A DNA stretch of 11,594 nucleotides from assembly GCA_027069645.1 (NCBI GenBank), contig JALXEI010000303.1, positions 1 to 11,594 on the forward strand, read 5' to 3'. The notes beneath the pieces were generated by a model. It ran no database searches. It was given only the letters and a program-made list of their open reading frames with translations, and was not told where the DNA came from. Position numbers and translations under genes: made by a program. Below, piece after piece: positions 1 through 7,508 of this stretch (within the stretch, counting starts at the first letter, position 1; the number at the start of each line of letters is the position of its first letter). This DNA is from Hyphomicrobiales bacterium. GTDB lineage: Bacteria > Pseudomonadota > Alphaproteobacteria > Rhizobiales > JAKIUO01.

Positions 1-142
1 GACCAAGACGAAAGATCTCGCGGCCTTCATCCTGCAAGCGTCTGGATTTTTCGTTGATGGCGAGAGTGGCCGAGGGTTTCAGCCCTCTTATATTGAGATT
101 GAGGTGTATGGTGTGCGGCGAGAAGTCGGCTTTGGAAGACAT
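1..142 (-). CDS. PLP-dependent aminotransferase, class I/II (N-terminal fragment, cut by window edge)
   Basis: Only the first 47 codons are inside the window; the gene continues past the left edge. The start ATG is at 142-140, preceded by a purine-rich GGGGGGAG about 6 nt upstream, a good ribosome binding site. The visible peptide begins MSSKADFSPHTIHLNLNIRG and continues with LKPSATLAINEKS and then a REIFRLG stretch. That pattern (N-x-R-G-L-x-P-S-A-T-L-A-I-N-E followed by a G-x-x-x-x-x-L-G segment) is how alphaproteobacterial fold-type I class I/II aminotransferases begin, ahead of the cofactor domain. The PLP lysine and substrate-binding arginine lie outside the window, so the amino-acid substrate cannot be named. 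It diverges from the thiolase gene with about 190 nt between the starts. The family call is inferred from this short segment only. Confidence 0.65.
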   Translation of the reverse strand, partial: MSSKADFSPHTIHLNLNIRGLKPSATLAINEKSRRLQDEGREIFRLG

Positions 143-331
143 GGGATACTCCCCCCGATGTCGGGCCCGGTGCGGCCGGTTTGTTTTACTGCCGCTCTAT
201 AGGCTGCCTGTCGGGACAAGTCTATTATGAAAATGAAATATTTGTTCACGAAGACTTGAGTGCTATTGACTGGCGGGATAGTGAACAGGGGAGCAGGGTT
301 AGGGAAGGAGGTTTTGCGAAAGGACAGACGG

Positions 332-1525
332 ATGACGCAAAGGGCGGTAATCGTTGCAGCAAATCGCACCGCAATCGGTATTTTGTGTGGTGCTATCTCC
401 AGCCTTGATGCCGGTACGCTCGGCGCCACTGTGATCCGGCACATGCTGGCGGATATCGCTCTTGATCCGGCTCGTATTGACGAGGTGATCATGGGGCAGG
501 TGCTGAGCGCCGGAGCCGGACAAAATCCGGCCCGCCAGGCCGCTCTGGCTGCCGGTCTTCCCTCACGGTCAACCGCCATGACGATCAACCGGGTTTGTGG
601 CAGCGGTCTTGAAGCCGTGCAACTGGCTCGCCAGGCGATTTTGTGTGGCGAGGCCGATCTTGTGATCGCCGGTGGTCAGGAAAGCATGAGCCGCGCCCCG
701 CATCTGCTTTGCGGTTCACGTGACGGGCGCAAACTTGGCGACTGGAATTTGCGCGACAGTGTAATCCTTGATGCGCTGTGGGACGCCTTTTACGACTGCC
801 ACATGGGAATCACAGCAGAAAATATCGCTTCGCAATTCGATATCAGTCGCGAACAGCAGGATGCGTTTGCGGCTGAATCGCAGGAAAAGGCGACAAGGGC
901 GCGAACGCAGGGGCATTTCAAACAGGAAATCGTACCGGTTGAAGTCCCGCAGAAAAGAGGACCGGCTGTTGTCTTCGAGCGCGATGAATATCCGCGCCCC
1001 GGTACGACGGCTGACAGTCTTGCAGCGCTGAAACCGGCGTTTAAAAAAGACGGTACGGTTACGGCGGGCAACGCCTCGGGAATCAATGACGGGGCTGCCG
1101 CTGTTATTGTTGCCTCGGAAGAGACAGCCCGCAATCTGGGGCTGACGGTTCTGGCGACAATCAAATCTTTTGCAACGGCCGGTGTTGATCCGCAAATCAT
1201 GGGTACAGGCCCGGTCCCGGCAACGCAAAAATGTTTGCAACGGGCCGGGTGGCAGGTTGCTGACCTCGATCTTGTCGAGGCCAATGAAGCCTTTGCCGCT
1301 CAGGCCATATATGTCAACCGGGAGATGGGGTGGGATCCCGCCATCGTCAATGTCAATGGGGGGGCCATAGCTCTGGGACACCCGGTCGGGGCTTCGGGGG
1401 CCCGTATTCTTGTCACGCTCATTCACGAAATGATCCGGCGTGATGCCCGAAAGGGGCTGGCAACCCTTTGTATTGGCGGGGGTATGGGGATAGCGATGGC
1501 CATAGAGCGTGATGCCGGAGAATAA
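332..1525 (+). CDS. Acetyl-CoA C-acetyltransferase (PhaA/AtoB-type thiolase)
   Basis: A complete 397-aa thiolase, the usual length of about 390-400 aa. It condenses two acetyl-CoA to acetoacetyl-CoA or, in reverse, cleaves acetoacetyl-CoA with CoA. The nucleophilic cysteine is C89 in NRVCGSG (596-598), the same number as in the Zoogloea enzyme. H350 lies in the GHPVGASG motif, and the second catalytic cysteine is C380 in LCIGGGMG. The NEAF motif and the GGQESMS loop are also intact. ATG 332 was chosen because MTQRAVIVAANRTAIG is the normal thiolase beginning; the in-frame GTG at 260 would add 24 residues with no family counterpart. An AAAGGA lies just upstream, and a stronger AAGGAGG at 304-311 is rather distant. 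The gene is followed after 4 nt by acetoacetyl-CoA synthetase, so the pair very likely forms an operon for acetoacetate use or polyhydroxybutyrate-derived ketone metabolism. No phaB or phaC is visible, so I leave the symbol blank. Confidence 0.93.
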   Translation: MTQRAVIVAANRTAIGILCGAISSLDAGTLGATVIRHMLADIALDPARIDEVIMGQVLSAGAGQNPARQAALAAGLPSRSTAMTINRVCGSGLEAVQLARQAILCGEADLVIAGGQESMSRAPHLLCGSRDGRKLGDWNLRDSVILDALWDAFYDCHMGITAENIASQFDISREQQDAFAAESQEKATRARTQGHFKQEIVPVEVPQKRGPAVVFERDEYPRPGTTADSLAALKPAFKKDGTVTAGNASGINDGAAAVIVASEETARNLGLTVLATIKSFATAGVDPQIMGTGPVPATQKCLQRAGWQVADLDLVEANEAFAAQAIYVNREMGWDPAIVNVNGGAIALGHPVGASGARILVTLIHEMIRRDARKGLATLCIGGGMGIAMAIERDAGE

Positions 1526-1529
1526 AGAC

Positions 1530-3499
1530 ATGACCGTCTGCTGGAGGCCGTCACAGGCACAGATCGACAGGGCAAAAATCACCGCCTTTGCCCGCAAGGC
1601 CGGAGCGCTGGCGGGCAGGGATCTGTCTCGTTATGAGGATCTCTATCGCTGGTCGGTGGATGAACCGGCGCTATTCTGGGAACTGGTCTGGCAGGATTGC
1701 CGCGTTATCGCCACTCAAAAAGGCGCGCAGGTGCTGGTTGATGGCGGGCTTATGCCAGGGGCAAAATGGTTCCCGCAGGCGCGGCTGAATTTTGCGGAAA
1801 ATCTGCTGCGAAAGGCAGATGATCGCGAAGCGGTCATTTTTCGCAGTGAGGATGGATCCGAAAGACGCCTAACCCGCCGGGCTCTTTATGAAGAGGTGGC
1901 GAAACTGGCAGCGGCCCTGCGCGACATGGGCGTTGTGGCCGGTGATCGGGTAGCCGCCTTTATGCCCAATCTCCCCGAAACGGTTATCGCCATGCTGGCT
2001 GCAAGTTCAATCGGGGCGGTCTGGTCTTCCTGCTCGCCGGATTTTGGCGTCAGCGGTGTTGTTGACCGCTTCAGGCAGGTCGAACCGAAAATCCTGATTG
2101 CTTCTGATGGCGCCTGTTACAATGGCAAGCGTTTTGACAATCTTGAAAAAATTTCAGAGATCGCGGAACAAATTCCTTCAATAGAACAGCTCATTCTTGT
2201 TCCATATATAAAGAATGGAAAAGCAATCAAAGGTGACAACAGGGGGAAATCCTGGCCGGACCTGTTGCAGGAATATCGGCATGTAAAGGAGATCGAATTT
2301 AAGCAATTGCCGTTTGATCATCCGCTTTATATTCTGTTTTCATCCGGTACGACAGGGGTTCCCAAATGTATTGTGCATGGCGCCGGGGGCACCCTGTTGC
2401 AACATCTCAAGGAACATCAGTTGCATTGCGATATTCGCCCCGGAGACCGGGTGTTCTATTTCACCACATGTGGCTGGATGATGTGGAACTGGCTGGTCAG
2501 TGCGCTGGCCGGCGAGGCGACGGTGATGCTCTATGACGGCTCGCCCTTTTATCCCGATGGCAATGTGCTCTGGAACTATGCGCAGGAGGAACGATTTACC
2601 CTGTTTGGCACATCGGCCAAATATATTGATGCCTTGCAAAAGGCCGGTTTGTCCCCTGCAAACTCACATGATCTGTTAGCCCTGCGCACCTTGTGCTCTA
2701 CCGGCTCTCCCCTCGCGCCTGCAAGTTTTGACTATGTTTACTCTGAGATTAAACAGGACCTTGATCTTGCCTCGATTTCGGGCGGAACCGATACGTTTCC
2801 TGTTTTGCGCTTGGCAATCCTGTTCTGCCGGTTTATCGCGGGCAGTTGCAATGTCGCGGGCTGGGTATGGCTGTCGAGGTGCTGGATGAAAAAGGCAACA
2901 GCGCGGGATATGAAAAGGGTGAACTGGTCTGCACCAGACCATTTCCCTCCATGCCCACGGGCTTCCGGAATGATCCGACGGGGGAGAAGTATCACAAGGC
3001 CTATTTCAATCGTTATCCCGGCATCTGGTGTCACGGCGACTATGTGCGTTTGACGGAACAGGGCGGCATGATTTTTTACGGGCGTTCCGACGCGATGCTC
3101 AATCCGGGCGGGGTGCGCATCGGGACAGCGGAAATCTATCGACAGGTGGAAAAGCTCGACGAGGTTCTGGAAAGCGTTGTTATCGCACAACAATATGAGG
3201 GTGACGTGCGCCTTGTGCTGTTTGTTGTGTTGCGCGAGGGGCTGCTTCTGGATGAAGTGCTCGTCAACCGAATAAAACAGCAGATCCGCAAGAATACCTC
3301 GCCGCGTCACGTCCCGGAAATCATTTTGCAGGTCGGGGATATTCCGCGCACCCGCAGCGGCAAGATCACGGAACTGGCCGTGCGCGATGTCGTGCATGGC
3401 CGCGATATTGGCAATCTCGATGCCCTCGCCAACCCCGAAGCCCTGGAAGAATTCAGGGACAGGGTGGAATTGCAGGTTTCGTCACATTCCGGGAAGTGA
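1530..3499 (+). pseudogene. Acetoacetyl-CoA synthetase, disrupted by a 1-nt deletion near 2793
   Basis: An ANL-superfamily acyl-CoA synthetase of the acetoacetate--CoA ligase type, which activates acetoacetate with ATP and CoA. ATG 1530 has GGAG about 10 nt upstream and lies 4 nt after the thiolase stop. The early WFPQARLNFAENLL segment is characteristic of this family. The phosphate-binding loop SSGTTGVPK is at residues 271-279. Frame one reads correctly to GGTD (D421 at 2790-2792) and then degenerates, stopping at 3053. From 2795 the next frame continues exactly as the family expects (VSCFALGNPVLPVYRGQLQ), with the C-terminal acyl-adenylate domain and catalytic lysine in SGKITELAV (about K612) intact to the stop at 3499. 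Restoring one base (GATAC to GATATC) would give a 656-aa protein, the normal length. The frame change sits in neither a homopolymer nor an obvious slippery site, so programmed frameshifting is unlikely. Either this is a young pseudogene or the base was missed in sequencing. Confidence 0.9.
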
Positions 3500-3514
3500 A
3501 ACGGCCGATGCGTA

Positions 3515-3898
3515 TTATTTTTCGGATATGGAGCGCAGAAATTCCAGAAAGGCGTCAATCTCCAGTGGCGTAAACACCACTTCCGGCATTTCCTCGTGAC
3601 CTGTAACAATGCCTTCCGCAAGGCTTTCCTCCAGATCTTCGAGGGGCCATTTGCTGGCAAATGTGCGAAAGGGAGGCGCGGCCTTATTGGGACTCTCGCC
3701 GTTACGCGCGATGGAATGGCAGGAGGCGCACTTTTGCCGGGCGAGTTTTTCCCCGGCAGCGATCAGTTGCTGCGTCGTTCTTTCCGGAGGTAATGTTTCA
3801 GGTTCGGCGGCGGCGGCCGGGAAGGCCAGTGCCGACAGCACAATCGCAGCGCTCAGGTGTTTCAGAAGCCGGGATTTTTTGTCAGACCGGGCCATCAT
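3515..3898 (-). CDS. Small periplasmic c-type cytochrome (class I)
   Basis: A 127-aa exported monohaem cytochrome c. Residues 7-31 form a Sec signal peptide: a KKSRLLKH positive end, the hydrophobic core SAAIVLSALAF, and a cleavage region PAAAA/EPE. The haem-binding CASCH is at residues 57-61, and the likely sixth ligand is M104 in GHEEMPEV, after which the chain ends in a helix as class I cytochromes do. Two adjacent ATG codons (3898 and 3895) are possible starts. The first lies one base past the xseB stop, so translation is probably coupled; I see only a weak upstream GGAC. The frame stays open upstream to 4060, but that part overlaps xseB and precedes the signal peptide, so it is not counted. 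It probably carries electrons in the periplasm; the partner is not identifiable here. It converges on the acetoacetyl-CoA synthetase gene with 15 nt between the stops. Confidence 0.85.
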   Translation of the reverse strand: MMARSDKKSRLLKHLSAAIVLSALAFPAAAAEPETLPPERTTQQLIAAGEKLARQKCASCHSIARNGESPNKAAPPFRTFASKWPLEDLEESLAEGIVTGHEEMPEVVFTPLEIDAFLEFLRSISEK

Positions 3899-3899
3899 G

Positions 3900-4157
3900 C
3901 TACTTGTCCACATCAAGGGGTTCGGTGCCGACCGGAGCGCCACTATTGTCGAGGGTGATCTTTTCCACTTTTGCCTCGGCGCGTTTGAGAAGATCATCGC
4001 AATGTTTGCGCAAATTTTCGCCGCGCTCGTAAATGGCGATGGATTTTTCCAGTTCGACATCCCCCCGTTCGAGGCGCGAGACGATTTCTTCCAGCTCTTT
4101 CAGGGACTGTTCAAAGCTCATTTCATTCACGGCGGGAGGGCTGGTCTTGGCTGTCAT
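3900..4157 (-). CDS. xseB: Exodeoxyribonuclease VII small subunit
   Basis: An 85-aa protein matching the XseB family in length and pattern. The conserved core is MSFEQSLKELEEIVSRLERG followed by E-L-E-K-S-I-A-I-Y-E-R-G, then a C-terminal helix with L-x-x-A-E-A-K-V-E-K-I. The acidic, helical, coiled-coil-like composition is typical. Several XseB chains bind one XseA to form the cytoplasmic nuclease that degrades single-stranded DNA in both directions during repair. xseA is not in the window, which is normal because the two are usually unlinked. In many proteobacteria xseB is followed by ispA and dxs; here a cytochrome gene follows instead, with a 1-nt gap. The HDAC-family gene lies 38 nt upstream on the same strand, so the three probably share a transcript. 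No strong ribosome binding site is visible ahead of the ATG. Confidence 0.95.
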   Translation of the reverse strand: MTAKTSPPAVNEMSFEQSLKELEEIVSRLERGDVELEKSIAIYERGENLRKHCDDLLKRAEAKVEKITLDNSGAPVGTEPLDVDK

Positions 4158-4195
4158 GGCGACACTTTCATTATCCGGTTGCTTTATTTCGCCGA

Positions 4196-5125
4196 TTATA
4201 GACCGGCATCAAGCAGGACATCAACATGCGTTGCGACACATTCGCCAAGGGCGCGCAGATCATAGCCGCCTTCAAGCAGGGATATGACGCGTTTGTCGCA
4301 GTGCTGATCGGCGAAATCGACGATTTTGGCGCTTAGCCAGCGAAAGTCGGCTGTGGTCAGACACAACGCAGCCAGCGGGTCATCCACATGAGCGTCAAAA
4401 CCGGCGGAGATCACCAGCAGATCGGGGGAAAAGTCGAACAGAGCCGGAAACAGCCGGTCATTCCAGGCTTCCCTGATCTTGTCGCCACCGGAACCGGCGG
4501 TCAGCGGCGTATTGAATATATTGCCAACGCCCGTTTCACTGGCCGCACCGGTACCGGGAAAAAGCGGCATCTGGTGGGTTGAGCCGTAAAACAGATTCGG
4601 ATCCTGTTGAAAAATGTCCTGTGTCCCGTTGCCGTGATGGACATCAAAATCAAGAATGGCAATGCGTTCGGCATCATATTGATGACGGGCATGCAGAGCC
4701 GCGATGGCGGCGTTGTTGAAAAGGCAAAATCCCATTGCACGTGCCTTTTCGGCATGATGACCGGGGGGGCGGACGGCACAAAAGGCGTTCTCGACTTCGC
4801 CGCTCATGACAGCATCGGTGGCGCGGATGGCGCCTCCGGCCGCTTTCAGAGCAGCCTTATAGCTGTGGGGACACAGTGATGTGTCGCCATCAATCCAGAA
4901 ATCGCCTGATTCCGGCGTAAGATCGCGAATCTCGTTGATATAGGCCGGATCATGGGCACGGGCGATTTGCGCGCTTGTGGCTTCCGGACAATCCTCGCGT
5001 TGCAGCAGATTAAAATCTTCGTGCTGCAAGGCCTGCTCAATGGCTTCAAGGCGCGAGGGGGATTCCGGGGAGCCGGGCATTATATGGCGTGTGCAGGTCT
5101 GATGAGAAAGCAGCAAGGTGGTCAT
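4196..5125 (-). CDS. Histone deacetylase-family (class II-like) zinc deacetylase
   Basis: A complete 309-aa protein of the arginase/deacetylase fold (AcuC/HDAC/acetylpolyamine amidohydrolase superfamily). Key residues are present: RPPGHH with the catalytic His pair H123/H124, the zinc ligands D161 and H163 in DFDVHHGNGTQ, the third ligand D244 in SAGFDAHVDDP, and the transition-state tyrosine Y288 in EGGYDL. An active metal-dependent deacetylase is therefore expected. The substrate could be an acetylated protein lysine, acetylpolyamine or another N-acetyl compound and cannot be chosen from motifs alone. The family-typical GHPERP near residue 20 appears as GSPESP, a mild departure. It is cytoplasmic, with no signal or membrane segment. 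It is first in a minus-strand group with xseB and a cytochrome c. HDAC-family genes next to xseB are common in alphaproteobacteria, so the neighbourhood says little about substrate. No clear ribosome binding site precedes ATG 5125. Confidence 0.92.
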   Translation of the reverse strand: MTTLLLSHQTCTRHIMPGSPESPSRLEAIEQALQHEDFNLLQREDCPEATSAQIARAHDPAYINEIRDLTPESGDFWIDGDTSLCPHSYKAALKAAGGAIRATDAVMSGEVENAFCAVRPPGHHAEKARAMGFCLFNNAAIAALHARHQYDAERIAILDFDVHHGNGTQDIFQQDPNLFYGSTHQMPLFPGTGAASETGVGNIFNTPLTAGSGGDKIREAWNDRLFPALFDFSPDLLVISAGFDAHVDDPLAALCLTTADFRWLSAKIVDFADQHCDKRVISLLEGGYDLRALGECVATHVDVLLDAGL

Positions 5126-5337
5126 GGGACGCGTGGCGGTATCAAGTGTTGAAAAAGGGTTTCGTGTTTCCTACCTGAATATGACACGTTTGCTGTCCGT
5201 GAACCACTTTTGATTACCTTGCGACAAACATCCCGTTGCGGGAGCGAAGCTGAATATGCAAGAATGGCGATGTTTGCAGATTGAGGATGCAACGGAAACA
5301 AAACCTTCAGGATGGAAATTGCAACCGGTGGTAGTTG

Positions 5338-5366
5338 TTGACTATGCGGGAGCAATTGAATAAACA
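5338..5366 (+). promoter_or_regulatory. Possible sigma-70 promoter upstream of the SDR gene
   Basis: TTGACT at 5338-5343 matches the -35 consensus at five of six positions and is followed, after exactly 17 nt, by TAAACA at 5361-5366, a three-of-six -10. If real, the leader before ATG 5611 would be about 240 nt. The weak -10 and the AT-rich setting mean chance occurrence is plausible. Confidence 0.25.
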
Positions 5367-5594
5367 AGACTAGTTGTCGCACAGGAAAACTGTAGCTGTG
5401 AATCATGGTCTATCCGTGAATAATCGCAATAATACGGGGTGTTAGACAGGTAAAGTAGCGGGTTGTATTGGCGTTGAAGTGTGCTGTTTGTTTCCCTTTT
5501 GGGGATATAAAACGCAAAAAAAGGTTGCATCTCGTTTTTAAGGTGATAGCTTGCGCCGCTAACTCGAACTGTTGAGTCTCATACGTGTTATTTT

Positions 5595-5600
5595 AGGAGG
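5595..5600 (+). promoter_or_regulatory. Ribosome binding site deciding the SDR start
   Basis: A perfect AGGAGG lies 10 nt before ATG 5611 (7 nt before the in-frame GTG 5608). It argues against the earlier in-frame TTG at 5572, which would place the Shine-Dalgarno inside the coding sequence. Confidence 0.8.
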
Positions 5601-5610
5601 TAACGGGGTG

Positions 5611-6522
5611 ATGAACAGAGGTATTGGCAAGCTATTCGGGAAGTCGAAAGGCAACCTGTACGCAATTGACGGTAATAAAGGGGCCCGCACCGTTTTGATC
5701 ACGGGGGCTTCCGGGGGGCTCGGCGCTTCCTTTGCGGATGTTTTCGCAAAAAACGGCTTCAATGTTGTTCTTACGGCGCGGCGCAAGGACAGGCTTGAGG
5801 AGCAGGCTGCAAAAATTGAAAAGAAATATGGTGTTCGCACCACATTGATTGCCGTGGATCTGGCCGACCCTGCCGGTCCGCAGCACATCTATGATGAATG
5901 TGAGAAGCAGGGCATCGAGATTGATGCGCTGGTGAATAATGCGGGCCTTGCCATTCCGGGCTTCTATCAGGAAACCGAATGGGAAAAACATCGCGATTTC
6001 CTGCAATTGATGATTACGGCGCCCTCGCAACTGGCCTATCTCTTTGAGCCGGGCATGGTGAAACGCGGTTATGGACGCATCATTAATGTGTCGTCGTTCG
6101 TTGGTACGATTACACCAACCGGTGCCTATACGCTTTATGGTGCGGCGAAATCTTTCCTCATCAAGTTTTCCCAGGCCCATGCCGAGGAGCTGAAGGGAAC
6201 CGGTGTCAAGGTTCTGGCCCTGTGCCCCGGGTTCTTCAAGAGCGAGCTGCATGATGAAGCCGACGAGAAGCAGATCACGTCGCAGCTTCCCGCCCGCATG
6301 TTCCTTGATGTTGATAAAGTCGCCGAGGAAGGTTATGACAAGGTTATGAACAGCGACGAAGTCGTCTATGTCAATGGCCGCATCTATCAGCTTATGGGGA
6401 ATATGGAGCGTTCCAATTTCTCCAAGATCCGCAACAAGGGTCAATTGCGTTCCTATGCCGACAGAATTCGCTCCAGTCTCAATAATGATGGACGAAGCAA
6501 ACAGAGTGGCACAAACGGTTAA
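5611..6522 (+). CDS. SDR-family NAD(P)-dependent oxidoreductase
   Basis: A 303-aa classical short-chain dehydrogenase/reductase with a 26-residue basic N-terminal lead before the Rossmann fold. The dinucleotide-binding TGASGGLG is at residues 31-38. TARRKDRLEE follows the second strand, with an arginine pair suggesting NADP preference. NNAG is at 109-112, the catalytic serine pair at 161-162 lies in INVSS, and the active-site YGAAK gives Y176 and K180. LCPGFFKSEL follows, where classical SDRs have the PG segment next to the cofactor. The substrate is unknown; the general pattern resembles DltE/YqjQ-like SDRs, which have no settled reaction. The C-terminal tail after about residue 270 is polar and basic and overlaps the next gene. 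The last 38 nt overlap the tsaC reading frame if that gene starts at 6485, so the two are probably co-transcribed; no functional link is evident. Confidence 0.9.
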   Translation: MNRGIGKLFGKSKGNLYAIDGNKGARTVLITGASGGLGASFADVFAKNGFNVVLTARRKDRLEEQAAKIEKKYGVRTTLIAVDLADPAGPQHIYDECEKQGIEIDALVNNAGLAIPGFYQETEWEKHRDFLQLMITAPSQLAYLFEPGMVKRGYGRIINVSSFVGTITPTGAYTLYGAAKSFLIKFSQAHAEELKGTGVKVLALCPGFFKSELHDEADEKQITSQLPARMFLDVDKVAEEGYDKVMNSDEVVYVNGRIYQLMGNMERSNFSKIRNKGQLRSYADRIRSSLNNDGRSKQSGTNG

Positions 6523-7489
6523 TCCTTCATTGATTGCTGAACCCGACGAAGCCGCCATAGCAAGAGCTGTGGCGGCTTTGCGTTGCGGGCAACTGGTGGC
6601 TTTCCCGACAGAGACGGTCTATGGTCTCGGGGCGGATGCCCGCAATGACGAGGCCGTGGCGGCGATTTTCGAGGCCAAGGGACGACCGGCGGTGAATCCG
6701 CTGATTGTGCATGTCAGGGATCTGGAGACGGCGCAGCAATATGGGCAATTCGATGATCTGTCCGTGCGGCTGGCCGAAAATGTCTGGCCCGGTCCGCTGA
6801 CTCTCGTGGTGCCAGTGCGCAAAGGGGCCGGATTGTCGGGAAAAATTACCGCAGGACTGGAGACTGTTGCGCTGCGGGTGCCGGGCAATGCGGTTGCCCT
6901 TGCCCTGCTGGAAGCTTTTGACGGGCCGATTGCGGCGCCAAGCGCAAACCCGTCCGGAAAACTCAGCCCGACCGAGGCCGAACATGTGGAAGAGGGGCTG
7001 GGAGACAGGGTGAGCCTCATTCTGGATGGCGGTCCCTGCCAACTGGGCCTCGAATCGACCATCATCGGCACCGCAGGAAAGAAGCTGTCCCTGCTGCGGG
7101 CAGGGGCGATTCCGGTGGAGGAAATCGAACGGCTTGCGGGCTCAACAGTTACCCGGCCTTGTGAAGGGGCGGCGGATGAGGCGCAGCCGCTTGCACCAGG
7201 GAATCTGTCAAGCCACTATGCCCCCAATGCCAGGTTGCGCCTCGATGCCAGCAATATACGTGAAGGCGAAATGATGCTGGCATTTGGCCCCGATGCGCCG
7301 AAAAAGATCATCGGTGTCAATCTCAGCCCGTCCGGGGACCTTGCCGAAGCGGCCGCCAATCTTTATGCCTATTTGCGTATTCTTGACGATACGGGCATTG
7401 ATACCATCGCTGTCATGCCCATTCCCGATGAGGGGCTGGGGCGCGCCATCAATGACCGTTTGAAAAGAGCCGCCGCACCGCGTCCCTGA
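6485..7489 (+). CDS. tsaC: L-threonylcarbamoyladenylate synthase (long, Sua5-type)
   Basis: This enzyme makes threonylcarbamoyl-AMP from L-threonine, bicarbonate and ATP, the first step of the universal t6A modification at position 37 of ANN-decoding tRNAs. From ATG 6485 it is 334 aa. The YrdC domain shows PTETVYGLGAD (residues 41-51), KGRP with K65 and R67, APSANPSG (151-158) and the GLESTIIG nucleotide-binding segment (188-195). After a linker, LAPGNLSSHYAPNARL marks the C-terminal Sua5 domain, so this is the two-domain Sua5 form, not the short TsaC. The start is uncertain: ATG 6485, ATG 6488 and GTG 6506 are all in frame, none has a strong ribosome binding site, and all overlap the SDR gene. 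The next gene follows after 173 nt of structured sequence. The other t6A genes (tsaB, tsaD, tsaE) are not in the window. Confidence 0.92.
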   Translation: MMDEANRVAQTVNPSLIAEPDEAAIARAVAALRCGQLVAFPTETVYGLGADARNDEAVAAIFEAKGRPAVNPLIVHVRDLETAQQYGQFDDLSVRLAENVWPGPLTLVVPVRKGAGLSGKITAGLETVALRVPGNAVALALLEAFDGPIAAPSANPSGKLSPTEAEHVEEGLGDRVSLILDGGPCQLGLESTIIGTAGKKLSLLRAGAIPVEEIERLAGSTVTRPCEGAADEAQPLAPGNLSSHYAPNARLRLDASNIREGEMMLAFGPDAPKKIIGVNLSPSGDLAEAAANLYAYLRILDDTGIDTIAVMPIPDEGLGRAINDRLKRAAAPRP

Positions 7490-7504
7490 GCTGCTGACGC
7501 AGCT
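7489..7504 (+). repeat. Short hairpin at the tsaC stop codon
   Basis: AGCTGC (7489-7494), loop TGAC, GCAGCT (7499-7504): a perfect 6-bp stem with a 4-nt loop whose first base is the last base of the TGA stop. No T-run follows, so it is not a classical intrinsic terminator. It lies directly before the larger inverted-repeat element at 7509-7629 and may be part of one 3' structure. Confidence 0.5.
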
Positions 7505-7508
7505 TGTG

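Larger units (their letters stand above)
5126..5610. other. 485-nt gene-free region between divergent transcription units
   Basis: No convincing gene lies here; short open frames (for example minus strand 5122-5406 and 5342-5530) lack family resemblance and ribosome binding sites. Two 60-nt lines counted by hand are about 43 percent GC, against 53-63 percent in coding lines, as expected for a regulatory spacer. It must hold the promoter of the minus-strand deacetylase group and that of the plus-strand SDR gene. The best plus-strand promoter match is at 5338-5366 (listed separately). A TATAAA at 5506-5511 has no acceptable -35 partner. A small CCCG-TTG-CGGG hairpin is visible near 5232-5242. 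No tRNA, riboswitch core or terminator with a T-run was recognised. The length would allow a small RNA, but I see no direct evidence for one. Confidence 0.6.

Noticed and set aside
716..1597. A 293-codon minus-strand open frame.
   Set aside because: Antisense to the thiolase; no family features.
2785..2800. Programmed ribosomal frameshift in acetoacetyl-CoA synthetase.
   Set aside because: No slippery heptamer or homopolymer is present, and I know of no case of programmed shifting in this family.
5122..5530. Two minus-strand open frames (94 and 62 codons) in the long spacer.
   Set aside because: No ribosome binding site, no recognisable domain, and overlap with each other and with the deacetylase promoter area.
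5632..6558. A 308-codon minus-strand open frame.
   Set aside because: Antisense to the SDR gene, whose motifs are all intact; no recognisable protein.
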